Below, piece after piece: positions 35,251 to 46,668 of a stretch of 64,000 nucleotides of DNA; the stretch's first letter is position 1; every line of letters begins with the position of its first letter. The position numbers were made by a program, and so were the translations under genes. Below the pieces are notes generated by a model that had not been told where the DNA came from, ran no database searches, and saw nothing but the letters and a program-made list of their open reading frames with translations. Source of the stretch: Gentiana macrophylla (taxonomy: Eukaryota > Streptophyta > Magnoliopsida > Gentianales > Gentianaceae); contig CM047810.1 of the NCBI GenBank assembly GCA_026214975.1, positions 92,210,316 to 92,274,315 of the forward strand, given 5' to 3'.

Positions 35251-36168
35251 GAGGGAGATTATTTGAAAACACTTCGGTGGTTAGATAACCATTTAATAAA
35301 TACGTACTTGCCTAGTAAAAGATTAAACATCATGTCACTCTTGGATAGGCACCAGACAATATCGCGATGTGTGTGCTTTCCTGAAGGTGGATAACTCCGT
35401 GAACCACAAGACCTAAGTACGGAAGGACTTCACTGAAACGTGCGCATTATCGAAGTCTACCCGAATAGGCTTCCGTGGATATTGGTGTGATCCACCAATA
35501 TGTTGCCAAGAATATCCCTAGTCGGAGTGCCCTTGAGTCCGGATGTAACATAGATAAGTTAGGTTAGAAACTTTTAGTCATAACATGTTGATGGACATGA
35601 AATGAACCCCAGATTGAGTCGGTCACATAAAGATAACTAAACTTTTAAGTTCTTTTCTTTATAAATCTTAAATGTTATCATAGCTTCTCTCTTTTATTAA
35701 GTACGTTTTACTTACCTCAAATGCATGTTTTCTATGTGTTTGGGGGTGAGAAGACGAACAGGTTGATCAAGTTTTCGATGACGACGTTTGACGACGCCTT
35801 ATTGGAGATTACATTTTTATCTTTCTTTCATTTATTTATTAAACTATACATTCTTTTGGTTCTTTTGAAGTTGACTTTTGGTCTTTCGAGACTTATAGTA
35901 CTTTTACTTTTCTTTTGGGACTTCGTACGTTTGGATTTCGTACCTTCTTTTGAATGTAATAAAGGTTACATTTCCACCTTTAGTTTAGTATATCCATTCT
36001 TGGATGCTTTGAGAAATTTTATACCCGGGTCTTTTACTTCCGTTTGCTTTATTTTGATACGATGTAGTAGAGGCTTACGTATAAAGTGAATTTATTTTAT
36101 TTTATACGTGCCGAACGTTCCTTTTCCGGATAAGGACTCGGTGTCCGGGAACGGGGCGTTACACCTAT

Positions 36169-38191
36169 GATGTAACGTCATTAGTCACGAGCCTATAATA
36201 TGATCCGGTTGGCTATAATGAATGATTGAGAAGCTATGCAAACACACATTATGTTTCCATGATGAGATATGTTTTGACTCATGTCTATTCATTTGTCGAA
36301 TAGTACATACTCATTGAATATTTTGGTTCCCCATATGATCGCAACGTTAACCTAATGATTTATTTTTGAATCGCTCTATTCGTTTGAGGGCGAGCAAACG
36401 CTAAGTGGGGGTAGTTGATGAGAGTCAACTTTGCTTCATTTCTTACATGATTTTACCCCGTTTATGACTTATTTGGTGTACTTTTGAGGTAGTATGAGTG
36501 ATTTCTAAGGCATTTTCATCATTACATTCACTACGAGGACAATGGAAATTAGCCTGAAAATCTCGTCATTTTTGGTGAATTAGTGCACATTTAATCACCT
36601 ATTTTATCTTGCGGGAGTTATGCGCAGTATTGTTATTGGTATTTGCAGGATATAGGTTTATTTTGATTCCGTAAGGAGAGACGTTGAGGATGAAAAGTTG
36701 ATTTTGAGATGTGGAAGCATGTACCCGAAGCTAACGAGGTGGAATAGATTGAGAATCCTTGGTGTTTTTACTTTACATCCACTTCATATGCGATTTGGAC
36801 CATCGTGAAGGCATTTTCATGGCTTATTGTCTTCATAAAAGTTGTGGGAAATTGAATAAGGTTTCCGAGAGGTTTTGAATCACTCAATTCGAAGTTCTAC
36901 GCATAAAGATATCGTCGAATTAGTGAAGGTGTGCCCATATTGTAGTGAAACAAGGATACCATGCGCAGGCATGCTCCTACCATGCGCAGGCATGGAATCA
37001 GAGTGTGAATTTTGGTGACAATCAGAGATAGCATGCGCAAGCATGCCTATAGCGTTCTCAAGCATGTAATCAAGGTGGAAATAATAGAGATATTCGAAGA
37101 GTGCATGCACGAGCATGCTCTCCCCGTGCTCGCTCATGGAACGCGTGTTTGTTCCGGATGTTTACTATTTGGGGTTGGATTTTGGCCCTATAAAAACCGT
37201 TTATGTCGAATTTTATACCGACTTCTTCATAATTTTATTTCCTACTCAGTTTTTAGATTTATTTTCTCCAAGAACCATTAGAAAAATTATTTTCTTGCAC
37301 CGAATTACTTTAAGATTGTACGATTGTTGATTTCATTTCGCGAATTCTTCATTGAGGATTACTCCAAAATTATTGGTAATTTAATTTTCTTTTCTCTTAT
37401 CATGCATCCTTCCGTGTATTCTATGATTCCTTGTTTCGTTATTTCAACTATGAGTAGCTAAATTTTTTATAGTTAAATTATGTGATGGAATCACGAAATG
37501 AATGTCTAAACGAGATCTAGGGATGAGTAGATCTTAAAAATTGAATCTTTTGAATGAGTGTGTCCTAAAACTTGAACTTAATGCTATTAGTGGAGTCGTG
37601 AACCATTAACTGATCAAACACATAAGCTTTATAAATGTATTTTGCGAAAGAGTGTGCGAACTAGAGTTTTGGGATTGTCTTGCACGAACTAGTCGAGTTT
37701 TTCGCAGTTTGTTCCTTGGTATGGTTTTTCTAGCTAAGCCGTGAACTCGGTGGATGCGTAGCGTCTCATAGTTTTTCTTCATATTAGGTCAATAAATCCC
37801 ATAGATGGGACTATTGAACCGAATATATGGTAACTATGTGGTGGTATTAGCGTCTAGAGACCAGTTTAAAAGATTGCACCAACAACACATTCATTAGAAA
37901 TCATTGGTTGGTCGGTAGGTTAAGACCCATCCCTAGTGATTCGGTAAATGTATTAAGAGTAGTGTTTCTGACCATAGCTTAGTTATTCCTCTTATCATAT
38001 GTTCTAAAGTTATAAATTTTATTTGCTTAGTTATAATCATTAATTTCACCCCGATTATGAACCTAAACTAAATACGAGTGTGATTGTAGTACTTGATGGA
38101 TTCCTCGTGGAATACGACATTGCTTGCCCTTATAGTACAACCGACCCGGTACTCTATTGATTAAAGTTGGTTTATTATAATTTGACCGTCA
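36169..38191 (+). mobile_element. 3' end and LTR of a Tat-like gypsy element
   Basis: A GCGAGCAAACGC-AAGTGGGGGTAGT polypurine junction ends at 36415, and the LTR starts TGATGAGAG at 36416. The LTR is related to the solo LTR 55749-57439 in start, promoter layout and the GACCCGGTACTCT block near its end. The right end is placed at CCGTCA (38191) by that comparison. TATAAAAA lies at 37189-37196. The chromovirus inserted immediately upstream, in the untranslated internal region. Confidence 0.75.
36959..37139. promoter_or_regulatory. Paired CATGCGCAGGCATG dyads upstream of a TATA box
   Basis: Three pairs of CATGC-centred dyads start at 36959/36980, 37030/37051 and 37104/37125, each 21 bp apart. 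The first pair is nearly perfect; later copies are more diverged. The TATA box begins 50 bp after the last copy. Confidence 0.75.
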
Positions 38192-39039
38192 CGGATCATT
38201 CCTATCAACCCTAGGTAAACCGTAATATTCCCTAATCTTCTCAACCTCAAAAGTCGCAATTGTCCCTTTAACTACCGCCTCACTACACCCCGGAACAACA
38301 CACACTTACGCACAAAAGTCTTTCAAAATATGTGCATTGTAAGATGATGGTTGTACCACAAAACCATCTCAGTCCCTCACAACTACATTTGCTGCCACCT
38401 CTAAAAAGACGTCATCCAAATCCATAGCCTATTCGCCCTCTCTTCGGCTATACTACTAGTCATCCAATGACTCCTATAGTCCTCTAAGATGGCTTGGTTG
38501 AAGAACTGGGCTTGCCCCTCATACATGTTCATCTGTATCACATCCTATGTAGCCTTATCACCTCTACTACCGCTACCTAGCGACCTCTTATGTGGTTTTA
38601 GTGGCACGTCCCCCATATTAGCAAACTGACTGGTAAATAGCAAAAAGTTATAAAGATTAAACAGCCAACATTGTTATACAACACACGTGAAGTACTGGAT
38701 TCTGTACTCTAGTAACCAGACAAACAAGGCCCGAAGAACCAAACCAGTTTCGGAGAACCAGACCAGTTTCGGAGATTGCACCTACAACACATTCACAGCA
38801 TAATCTAGACCCGAAGAACACTTTTAAAGAAGAAAGCCTTAGAACTACTGAGGGACTAAAGAACATCATCTTGAAAACTATAGGTGGTATCGATAAATAA
38901 GAACTAATTTCAATTTGTATTACAGGAGGGGGGGGAGCCTTAAAGAACCCAAAACATAAAAAGATGCAACAAAACAGCATAAAGGTTGAGAATGAAGAAA
39001 AATAGAGAGGTAGAAAGAAACCCTCTTTTCCATTTTGGC
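38192..39039. other. Intergenic DNA and 3' flank of the kinase
   Basis: The part next to 39039 is probably the kinase 3' UTR. On the minus strand 38390-38640 has a short frame beginning MGDVPLKPHKRS, broken by a stop, which I do not recognise. No poly(A)-derived T run that would mark a retroposed transcript was seen on the plus strand here. Confidence 0.5.
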
Positions 39040-41427
39040 TTAAAGTCTTAAAATGGTTCGTAGCGTATCAGAAAGGTTTTGAATGGTTTGCTGCTCTTGG
39101 GCTGCTTGCATTTCCTGAAGTGGCATCTCTTGGTAGCACATTTTGTGGTAAGCTAATGCTTGAGTGAGATTCATTAGAGTAGGACTTGAAGTCAGCCTCT
39201 GGTACACGCTTGGTGGTACGGGTACATCGTTTTGTCTACTCCGTCCTTTCTTACTAGATTGAGCATCACCGCCGGAGAAAAGCTCCTGAAGCGCTTCAAC
39301 AGCAATATTTCCGCCATTGTCTTGATGGCCTCCCCCCCCAAGTACATTCTCGGATAATAGAGCAATAGGTGATATGTCTGTTGCCCTTAGAAATGGGATA
39401 GGAACTGTGTTCCCTGCTGAGTATATGGACCAAAGCTTATCCAAAGCCTTCCTATTGACAGTTTCGTTTGTTAAAGATGCCGCCACACCTTGGGCACTGC
39501 TACTTGCCTCAATGTTTGGTTTGGTAAAAATATCTGGGGAAACAGCTTTGCTAATCTCATTCATCCTAATATCTGTTGGTTTGCTTCTACTAGGATCTAG
39601 AGGCGGTTTCGTAACAGTATGTCTTATTTCAACGTCATCACGAATAACTACAGTGCTGAAAAAATCGCCTTCCACAACTGGTTCAGACGAAAGGGAAGGA
39701 CTTTTATCAGCCAGATTCTGGGAATTGGCCGGAACGGTATCTCCATAGTCGTCATTCATTTTAGGACCACCTTCTAATGGACTATCTCCAGGTAAAGTAG
39801 TTCCTGAAGAAATAGTCTGAGCATCCAAAGCCATTGCTGCTCGAATTTGCTTTGCCTTTTCAATCTTGGTCGACATTGAAGAAGCTCCACTTTTGCATCT
39901 TTGAACAAATTTGTGCTGACGCATCTCAGCGGCTGAGGGACGTAGGCGGGGTTCTTTTGTAAGACACTTGGCAACAAAATCATGAAAAATAAGAGACCAT
40001 TTCTCCTTATCCTCGAGCATCGGAGCAGGTTCGATCGATATCATAAATAGTACCCTCATTGGATGGACAGTAGCTCTAGGAGGAAGACCCTCTGCCATTT
40101 CAATTGCAGAAACTCCAAGAGCCCATACATCAACTTTGCCGTCATAACGGCTTTCTTGGATAACCTCAGGAGCCATCCAATGTGGAGTGCCGATAAACGT
40201 AGTGCGTTTAGACATGGTCCTTGTTAGCTGTGCTGCAACACCAAAATCACCCAACTTCACCTCTCCTTGATCTGTCAAAAGAATATTACCACCTTTTATA
40301 TCTCTATGTACCTTGAAGATAGAGTGCAGATATGCTAAGCCCTTCAATGCTTCCCTGCAAACAAAAGCTATTTGGTATTCCTCTAAAGGTTCCTCTATAA
40401 CATTCATCAAGTCAGCAACACTGCCACCTCCACAATACTCCATTACAATCCATAGATATTCTTCTCCTTGGTAACTACCAAGGTAGCGAACCACGTTGGG
40501 ATGATTACATTGTTGCAACATCTCGATTTCTCCACGGATTTCATCATAGCCTTCCTCACCTTCACTCAATGAAATCACTTTGATGGCAACCATCTCTGAT
40601 GTTTTTCTATCTCGAGCCTTATATACAGATCCATACGAACCCTTCCCTAGTTCATGAAGCAATTCATACTTATCACAAGGGTCTTCTTTAATCACGCTTT
40701 CGGGAATTGAGCATGTCGATACTCTCCCGTTCCCATGTCGATACTCTTCCCCGGCTCCACCACCAGTCCCAGATTTCTTCTGCTTCCCAAACCCACCGAT
40801 TTCCCCAACCGCCTGCATACTCGCGATCGCTCGGCTCATTGTCCCTCTTCCATTTCCACTACCACTCGTCCTCCTCGTCTTCCTCACCACTGTACCCGAT
40901 CCGATCTCCTCATCTTCCTCCTCCTCCTCCTCCTCCTCCTCGTCTTCCTCCTCGTCCTCCCTCTTCCTCACTACAAATGTGGAAAAATCCCCTTCTCCGC
41001 CATCATCCTCATCCTCCTCCTCGTCATAGTATTTCCTCCTAAACGACCGTGCATTCTCATCGTCCTCAGATCTTCTACGTCCCCAAGGAGGCCTGGTCGG
41101 CCGTAAGGGCTTAGAACTCCTGTCGGTTTTCACAATTAAGGTTCCAGAAACGGAACCCGAATCGTCCTCATTCTCTTCATCAGTTGGGTCGCCTCCGAAA
41201 TCTTTGGGAAGGCTTTTAAGCAAAGGAGGGAGGGATTCGTCGTCATCCACGTCGTCCCTGTAAACCACGGTGGAATAAATATCTGAAGGCGAGGTATCGT
41301 AATCTCGGTCACGGTTCCGGCCAGGGGAACCTCTGGGAGAATTGTAGTCGTCGTGGATAATCAAAGTTGAGTAGATGTCGCTTTGCTGCTGCTTCTTTGC
41401 TCGACGAGACGACGGCGAAAAATCCAT
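39040..41427 (-). CDS. SIK1: Ste20/MST-type serine/threonine kinase, SIK1 family, intronless
   Basis: An uninterrupted 795-codon frame; an in-frame TGA lies 15 bases before the ATG, so the start is firm. Residues 1-250 are acidic and low-complexity (Glu run about 157-174) and hold repeated [FY]ST[LV][VI]-type motifs. The kinase domain spans about 254-508: glycine loop GKGSYGSV (261-268), Lys283, HRD (374-376), DFG (394-396), GTPHWMAPE (413-421), all intact. The tail ends LQEMQAAQEQQTIQNLSDT(L), the conserved C-terminus of plant SIK1, so the protein is full length. The family is the plant counterpart of Hippo/MST kinases (MAP4K), acting with MOB1 in growth control and immunity in Arabidopsis. 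Plant SIK1 genes are, to my knowledge, split by many introns, so an intron-free copy suggests retroposition. No tail or target duplication remains to prove it. Confidence 0.93.
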   Translation of the reverse strand: MDFSPSSRRAKKQQQSDIYSTLIIHDDYNSPRGSPGRNRDRDYDTSPSDIYSTVVYRDDVDDDESLPPLLKSLPKDFGGDPTDEENEDDSGSVSGTLIVKTDRSSKPLRPTRPPWGRRRSEDDENARSFRRKYYDEEEDEDDGGEGDFSTFVVRKREDEEEDEEEEEEEEEDEEIGSGTVVRKTRRTSGSGNGRGTMSRAIASMQAVGEIGGFGKQKKSGTGGGAGEEYRHGNGRVSTCSIPESVIKEDPCDKYELLHELGKGSYGSVYKARDRKTSEMVAIKVISLSEGEEGYDEIRGEIEMLQQCNHPNVVRYLGSYQGEEYLWIVMEYCGGGSVADLMNVIEEPLEEYQIAFVCREALKGLAYLHSIFKVHRDIKGGNILLTDQGEVKLGDFGVAAQLTRTMSKRTTFIGTPHWMAPEVIQESRYDGKVDVWALGVSAIEMAEGLPPRATVHPMRVLFMISIEPAPMLEDKEKWSLIFHDFVAKCLTKEPRLRPSAAEMRQHKFVQRCKSGASSMSTKIEKAKQIRAAMALDAQTISSGTTLPGDSPLEGGPKMNDDYGDTVPANSQNLADKSPSLSSEPVVEGDFFSTVVIRDDVEIRHTVTKPPLDPSRSKPTDIRMNEISKAVSPDIFTKPNIEASSSAQGVAASLTNETVNRKALDKLWSIYSAGNTVPIPFLRATDISPIALLSENVLGGGGHQDNGGNIAVEALQELFSGGDAQSSKKGRSRQNDVPVPPSVYQRLTSSPTLMNLTQALAYHKMCYQEMPLQEMQAAQEQQTIQNLSDTLRTILRL
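40915..40962 (-). repeat. GAG/GAA codon repeat in the kinase
   Basis: A trinucleotide run encodes the Glu-rich stretch before the kinase domain, and probably varies in length between alleles. Confidence 0.8.
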
Positions 41428-42132
41428 TGAGGAATCGTTTCAGTTTAATCGGCACTGCTGTGTAGGAGGAACCTTGAATCCATTATTTTGCATCACTGTA
41501 CAAACCACAAGGGTTTTTTTTTTTCATTTTCTTTTCCTTTTCCCCTTTTTTTTTTTTTTTTTTGCAACGAAACCAACTGGAAGATGTGGAAAAGGGGAAA
41601 ATCCTTCTGCTCCAGTTCAACGACCACAAACGGCGTCGTCTTGCCTTACAAAAAATAAAATAAAAATAAAAATCAATCGGTTGCAAATTCAGGCACGAAC
41701 CAGTTAATTTTCGATAAATAAATATCCTCGGGATCAGAAAATATATTTTTGTTTAGAGAAATTATTCATTTATCGAATATTATTTTAAGCTCAATTTATC
41801 AAATTGAGACCGGAGAAAAATTATTCGTTTGACAAAGTTATTCATTTATCGAATATTTATTTATTGAGATTTAGAGTTGAAGTCTCTTGTTTGCCTCCTC
41901 ATCAAAATCCCTCTAGCGCCTGCTATCTTGTTTGCAAATCCATTCGTAAAAGATGCAATATATAAGATCATGAATTGATTATATGGATTGTCTTGTTGGG
42001 TGACTTTCTCTCTTTTCATTTGAATTTTTCTTTGGTATTTATTATCAATTGGTGGAAAATCGTTATCCGGTAAAACTTTGGATTTCATGGTTGATGTTTG
42101 AGAGTTGCAAAAATGATTTTTAAAAATCAAGA
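41428..42132. other. Kinase 5' flank
   Basis: Contains T homopolymers (about 41515-41565) and an imperfect repeat of TTATTCATTTATCGAATATT (near 41761 and 41837). No TATA box is convincing. No other gene seen. Confidence 0.5.
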
Positions 42133-42619
42133 TGTTAAAAAAGGTAGCTTGACCTCTCATCAGAGCTGAGTACTAAGCAGAGCTAAGTCAGGGCAAGGTC
42201 AGCTGAGTATAGTCGGCAGGGCAAGGTCATCTAGGCAATGTGAGCAGGGCAAAAGTCAGCAGGTTGCGTCTGGTGAAGTCTGCTGAGTTGAGTTCACATC
42301 TGGGGTATTTTAGTCAATCTGATATCATGTTTTTATGTCGGCTAGGTCTAGGGTTTTGTGACTATAAATACTTATCTGTTGTAACCTAGAATATTTGCAG
42401 TAGCAGCAGTAGCAGAAGCAATTGCCGATGCAATTACAGAGTCTGTAAAATCTCCAGTGATAATATATTCTCCTCGTTTCAGCCCGTGGACTAGTCGGCA
42501 TATTGACGGAAACCACGTTAAATCATGTGTTATTGTTTCTTGTGTGATTTATTCTTTCTCGTTTATTCTTGATTATTGCAATCCGTTTTTGATCCCTGAC
42601 GGTCCTGTAATAACAAACC
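42133..42619 (+). repeat. 5' LTR of the nested copia element
   Basis: Starts TGTTAAAA. Carries repeats of GGTCAGCTGAG/GCAGGGCAAGGTCA, a TATA box TATAAATA (42363-42370) and an end near TAATAACA, followed directly by the primer-binding site. Confidence 0.8.
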
Positions 42620-42759
42620 GGTATCAGAGCGTAGAGGTTATCATCAGGGAATCTGAAATCTGTTCGAGTTAGGTTGATTGTCACCAAGGTCGTAATTGAC
42701 GCTAGGTTTTGGGATTAACGCTAACTTTCCGGCAGGATCAAGATGTCTAGGGTTAGATG

Positions 42760-43456
42760 TAGAGATGGATAAATTCACAGGAATGAACAATTTCAATATG
42801 TAGCAAATCAAGATACGTGCTCTGTTGAAGAAACTAGGGCTCTGGGCTCCATTGACAAAGGCGGTGGATGCAGAAACTTATTGAGATGGCTAATCTGACG
42901 GACGAAAGCACATTCAATGATTTTGTTGTGCTTGTTTGATGATGTTATCACTCAAGTCGCTGAAGAGGATTCAGCAGCAGGGCTGTGGCTAAAGCTTGAG
43001 AGTTTGTATATGACAAAGTCATTGACCAACAAGTTACTGATGAAGCAACGCCTGTTCAGTTTAAAGATGCATGAAGGAATGCCTCTCAGAGACCATCTGG
43101 AAAAGTTGAACACAATATTGCTTGATATAAGGAGTATTGGTGTTAAGATCGAAGATGGGGATGCATCTCTAATTTTGTTGGTATCACTGGCGGCATCATA
43201 TGAAAATTTTGTGCAGTCTTTTGTTGATGGGAGAGACACGGTGTCATTAGAGGATGTTTGGGCATCTCTCCATAATCAAGAGCTAAGGCATAATGCAGCT
43301 GGCACAGGTACAGACAATCGGGCTATTGGTTTAGTTTCTTGTAGCAGTTGCAAAGGGAATGGAAATCCTGAAATGAAGACATTCAAGAAGGGTGGTTCCA
43401 AAGACCCTAATGCAAATCTGGTCTGAATCTGTATCTGGAGTGTTGGCAAGCGGTGG
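42760..43456 (+). pseudogene. Copia gag (UBN2 type), truncated
   Basis: Block TKSLTNKLLMKQRLFSLKM, then MHEGMPLRDHLEKLN and LLVSLAASYENF, matches the capsid part of copia gag. The beginning (42760-42910) carries a stop and frame changes. Reading continues to the target site GGTGG, where a solo LTR interrupts it. No zinc knuckle is visible before the break. Confidence 0.85.
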
Positions 43457-45274
43457 TGTGGCCCGGTTCGGTACCGCTTTGGGGTCCACTGGGGGTCGTT
43501 GTGTGAGCGGCCTGCGAAGCTCACGCCGTGACTTCAGACATAAACTAAAATCCAAAGGCATTTATATATATCTCCGTTGATATATTACAATGTCACATTG
43601 ATTAATTCCATTAAAAGATTACGACGAGTAAAAGACAAAATATATCTAACATAGCAAACTCAGCACTATCTAATCCTTAATTGATGATATCATTCTTATC
43701 TCCTTCCTCTCTCCCAACCAAACACCTGGAAACCACTAGCCAGCCATACCTGTCAAACTGAAAAGGGTTTCGCAAGAGGTGTGAATTTTTAAACTCAGTG
43801 AGGTTCGGTGTGTGCATAATGTGCAGCCTTCACAAAAAAAACAATAGTTGAAACTACACCGAGCCGATAAGCACATTTATATATACAATAACATGTATAC
43901 AAGTAGTCATGGCCACATAAGGGCCAAAGATCATACGAGACATCAGATATAACAAGATACCAACCTTGTGACCCCTCAGAATCAGGTGAAGCACGGTCAC
44001 GTACCAATATTGACGGCCCCAGTAACGGTCACGTACCAATATTGACGCACCGTACCACAGATTTACTTAGTAGCCATAAAGGCATCACAATAACAAATAG
44101 TAGCCAAAAAGGCACATCAGCAATAACAGTACAACAGAAACAGTAACACATAAGTGACATAAGAACAAATTACGCATAAGAGAAAGTACCAGATTAACAG
44201 TTCAAAGTATATATACAAGATTACACATTTTACAAGCATCATTAGCACTCATAAATCAATTATAGGGATAAGTTATAACAAGGAACACCTGGATCTATTC
44301 GTGTATGTTTGATAGATCTACTATAACAACAGCTAAAAGCGCGTATTACAATATATACACAAATAAGGAACCTCACAGTTATATCAGTCGAATACTAGTT
44401 GTTTCTACTGACAAAGGTTTGACATTAACTTCCCCCACAATGCTATTAACCGAACACTAGTTAATTCTCTGCAGCACCTTTGTTGTGTAACAATTACTTC
44501 AGAATAATAATATAATTTTCCATGGAATTCTATATTTATAATATATGCAAGCCAAACGGTTGCATACTAAGCCATGATATAAAGACACAATAACAATAAC
44601 TTGCATGGGCTTATATAACCATGGGAAATGGTATCTCTCCCATGCTACGTGGATGAGGTAAACAAAAATGATTCAGCAAACTTCATGCCACCAAGATATA
44701 TAAGGCGGCTGACTTTCCTTCGGCCTTATCCAATAACTGCCACCAAGCCTATCACGTGGCTTGTAGTTAATTCCAAGTATATCCGTGTGGGACCTCGATC
44801 CTCTGCCGTGAAATCATCACAGCACCGTTTTGGGTACAAACGACGTCGTTTTGTTCCGAGTTTAAAAAAAAAATAAAAAAAACATCTAAATGGCGCCGTT
44901 TCGGCCCGAAACGACACCGTTCGGTCTTACAGCACCGCACGGCAGAGGGTTTCACGGCAGACGATCCCAACTCTATCCGTGTGTATATATCTCTTTATCT
45001 ACTACATATAAGTACCCGTAACAACATATGAATATATGTATGTATACACATATACACATGTCATATACGCATATAATATATTGATACGCATATAATATAT
45101 TGACACTTATATACTTATAATATATATGTTTACTACAAGTCCGTAAATCTTTTTAAAGCCGATAGTCATCATAATTAGAAATATTTAAAAATGATAACAT
45201 AGACAACTAAATCAATGTAAAAAGACACTATTTCTAAAATACAAGTTCAAAGCAAAGTTTGAAAAATTGGGACG

Positions 45275-46668
45275 TGATCGCGTGTACGTCACTAACGTCG
45301 ATATTACTAGCAAGAATACTAGGTACATCGTAGTATAGTAAATGCGAGTCAAGGTCGATCCCACAGAGACAATGCAACTATAAGTATAAATTATTCTAAC
45401 CTAATTAAAAAGCAACATAGAGGCAGTCATTGACCAACAATAAACATAAAGAAAACATGGTATTTCTCACCCTCTTCTCACCGATCTACTAACTTGGATT
45501 AGTTAATCGTTATGTTTACTTCCCCACATAATTTCCTTAAATTAATCGCGAGCTTTCGTTTTAATTATCATTATCAGCTACGTGTGAAACTCCTACTCCT
45601 ATTAATCCGCAATCTATATGCAAGCTACCCTCCTTAATTGGTCCGTAATAGCCCATACGCATAAGAACTAGAATTGCTGATATTGAGCGCTAATTCATAC
45701 CGCTAACCCGCCTAGACAGCTGTCGACATTAATCAGCACGTTCCTAGGGTCCATTCAAGACTATGTCCAAACTTAGCACTTCACTATTCGTATTTCATGT
45801 CAGTTTACGATTACAATAAGAAGATTGGCCAAATCTAACCTACTGTTAATTAAACATGTCGATCAACGTAGCTGTAGTGAATCCTAGTTTTAGGTTTTCG
45901 AAATAATGCCTCGGTAAACCGGTATAGACCTATATTGCTCAATTACGATTAAAATAAGTAAATTATGGGGTCTTTAAACATGCAGATTAACTAAAACACA
46001 TAAATACGAACAGATCTACCATATTGAAAACAAAAAGGAACGTTCAAAGCTTCATACCTTCAACAATGAAGATCTAGCTCGATCTACTCAAGCTAGAGAT
46101 GGTGGATAAAGGGATAAAACCAAAAGAAAAAAAACTCCTCAAAAGCTTGGAATCACTTTATTTCATCAAATTCGTATAATGTAATTGAATATAATTGGTA
46201 AGATATTAATCATATGAAAGCTTTCAGTATATGCGGCTTTATATAGATACAATAGCCGACTTAAGACTCTCTAAAACCCTAACCGACCTAGATAATGCGG
46301 CAGAATCAATTTCGTGTCAAACAAGCCACCGATTTACCGGCCCTAGCCCTCAGTAAACCAGGCCGATTTTTCTCCTTTTTCTTCAACAGGCTTCTTCTTG
46401 GACTTTAATCACTTGGCCCAATATACTTCTTTTGGTCCAGATCCATTCTCCAATGCTCCAGATCCGGTACATCCTATAAAACATGCAAAACGAGACAAAA
46501 CAGTACCAAATCTTCGGGAAAATAACATAGATGCAAAATTACGATCCTGGAAACACTCACATAGCATTTAACATATATTCCACATAATAACGAGCCTATC
46601 TATCCTCTCTTGAGCAGAATTTGGGGTGAATAAAGGTATAATTATTGGTACCATTTAGAGCGTTATCA
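45275..46668 (-). repeat. 3' LTR of the Tat/Athila-like element
   Basis: 1394 bp; homologous to 52832-54273 and 29280-30714. It has lost a segment after the AACCGGTATAGACC position (about 45930) that the others keep. A minus-strand TATATAAAG box lies near 46234. Paired ACCGG/AAACC motifs at 46330 and 46351 are degraded but still 21 bp apart. Confidence 0.88.

Larger units (their letters stand above)
28027..36163 (+). mobile_element. Chromovirus (Tekay/Del-type gypsy), internally deleted, TSD CCTAT
   Basis: LTRs start TGTAATATTCC, and the 3' copy ends GGCGTTACA. CCTAT flanks both outer ends (28022-28026 and 36164-36168). The pol domain order RT, RNase H, integrase with a chromodomain-like end, and the GAGGACGAAACTCC-polypurine-tract junction are typical of Tekay/Del chromoviruses. 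The end of the 5' LTR, PBS, gag, protease and most of RT are missing. They are replaced by a truncated, oppositely oriented Tat-like element (29280-31428). Confidence 0.92.
33731..36163 (+). repeat. 3' LTR of the chromovirus
   Basis: 2433 bp, preceded by the polypurine tract AAGGGGGGAGGAA (33718-33730) and ending TTACA before CCTAT. Contains a TA microsatellite (about 33823-33868), eight dyad motifs (34452-34730) and an internal 250-bp tandem duplication carrying the core promoter (TATAAA at 34807 and 35053). Confidence 0.92.

Noticed and set aside
35721..36089. A 122-codon frame with hydrophobic character
   Set aside because: It lies wholly inside the 3' LTR of the chromovirus, near its end, and has no recognisable domain.
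40707..41106. Plus-strand frames opposite the kinase N-terminus
   Set aside because: They are shadows of the Glu-rich, low-complexity kinase coding strand; no domain is visible.
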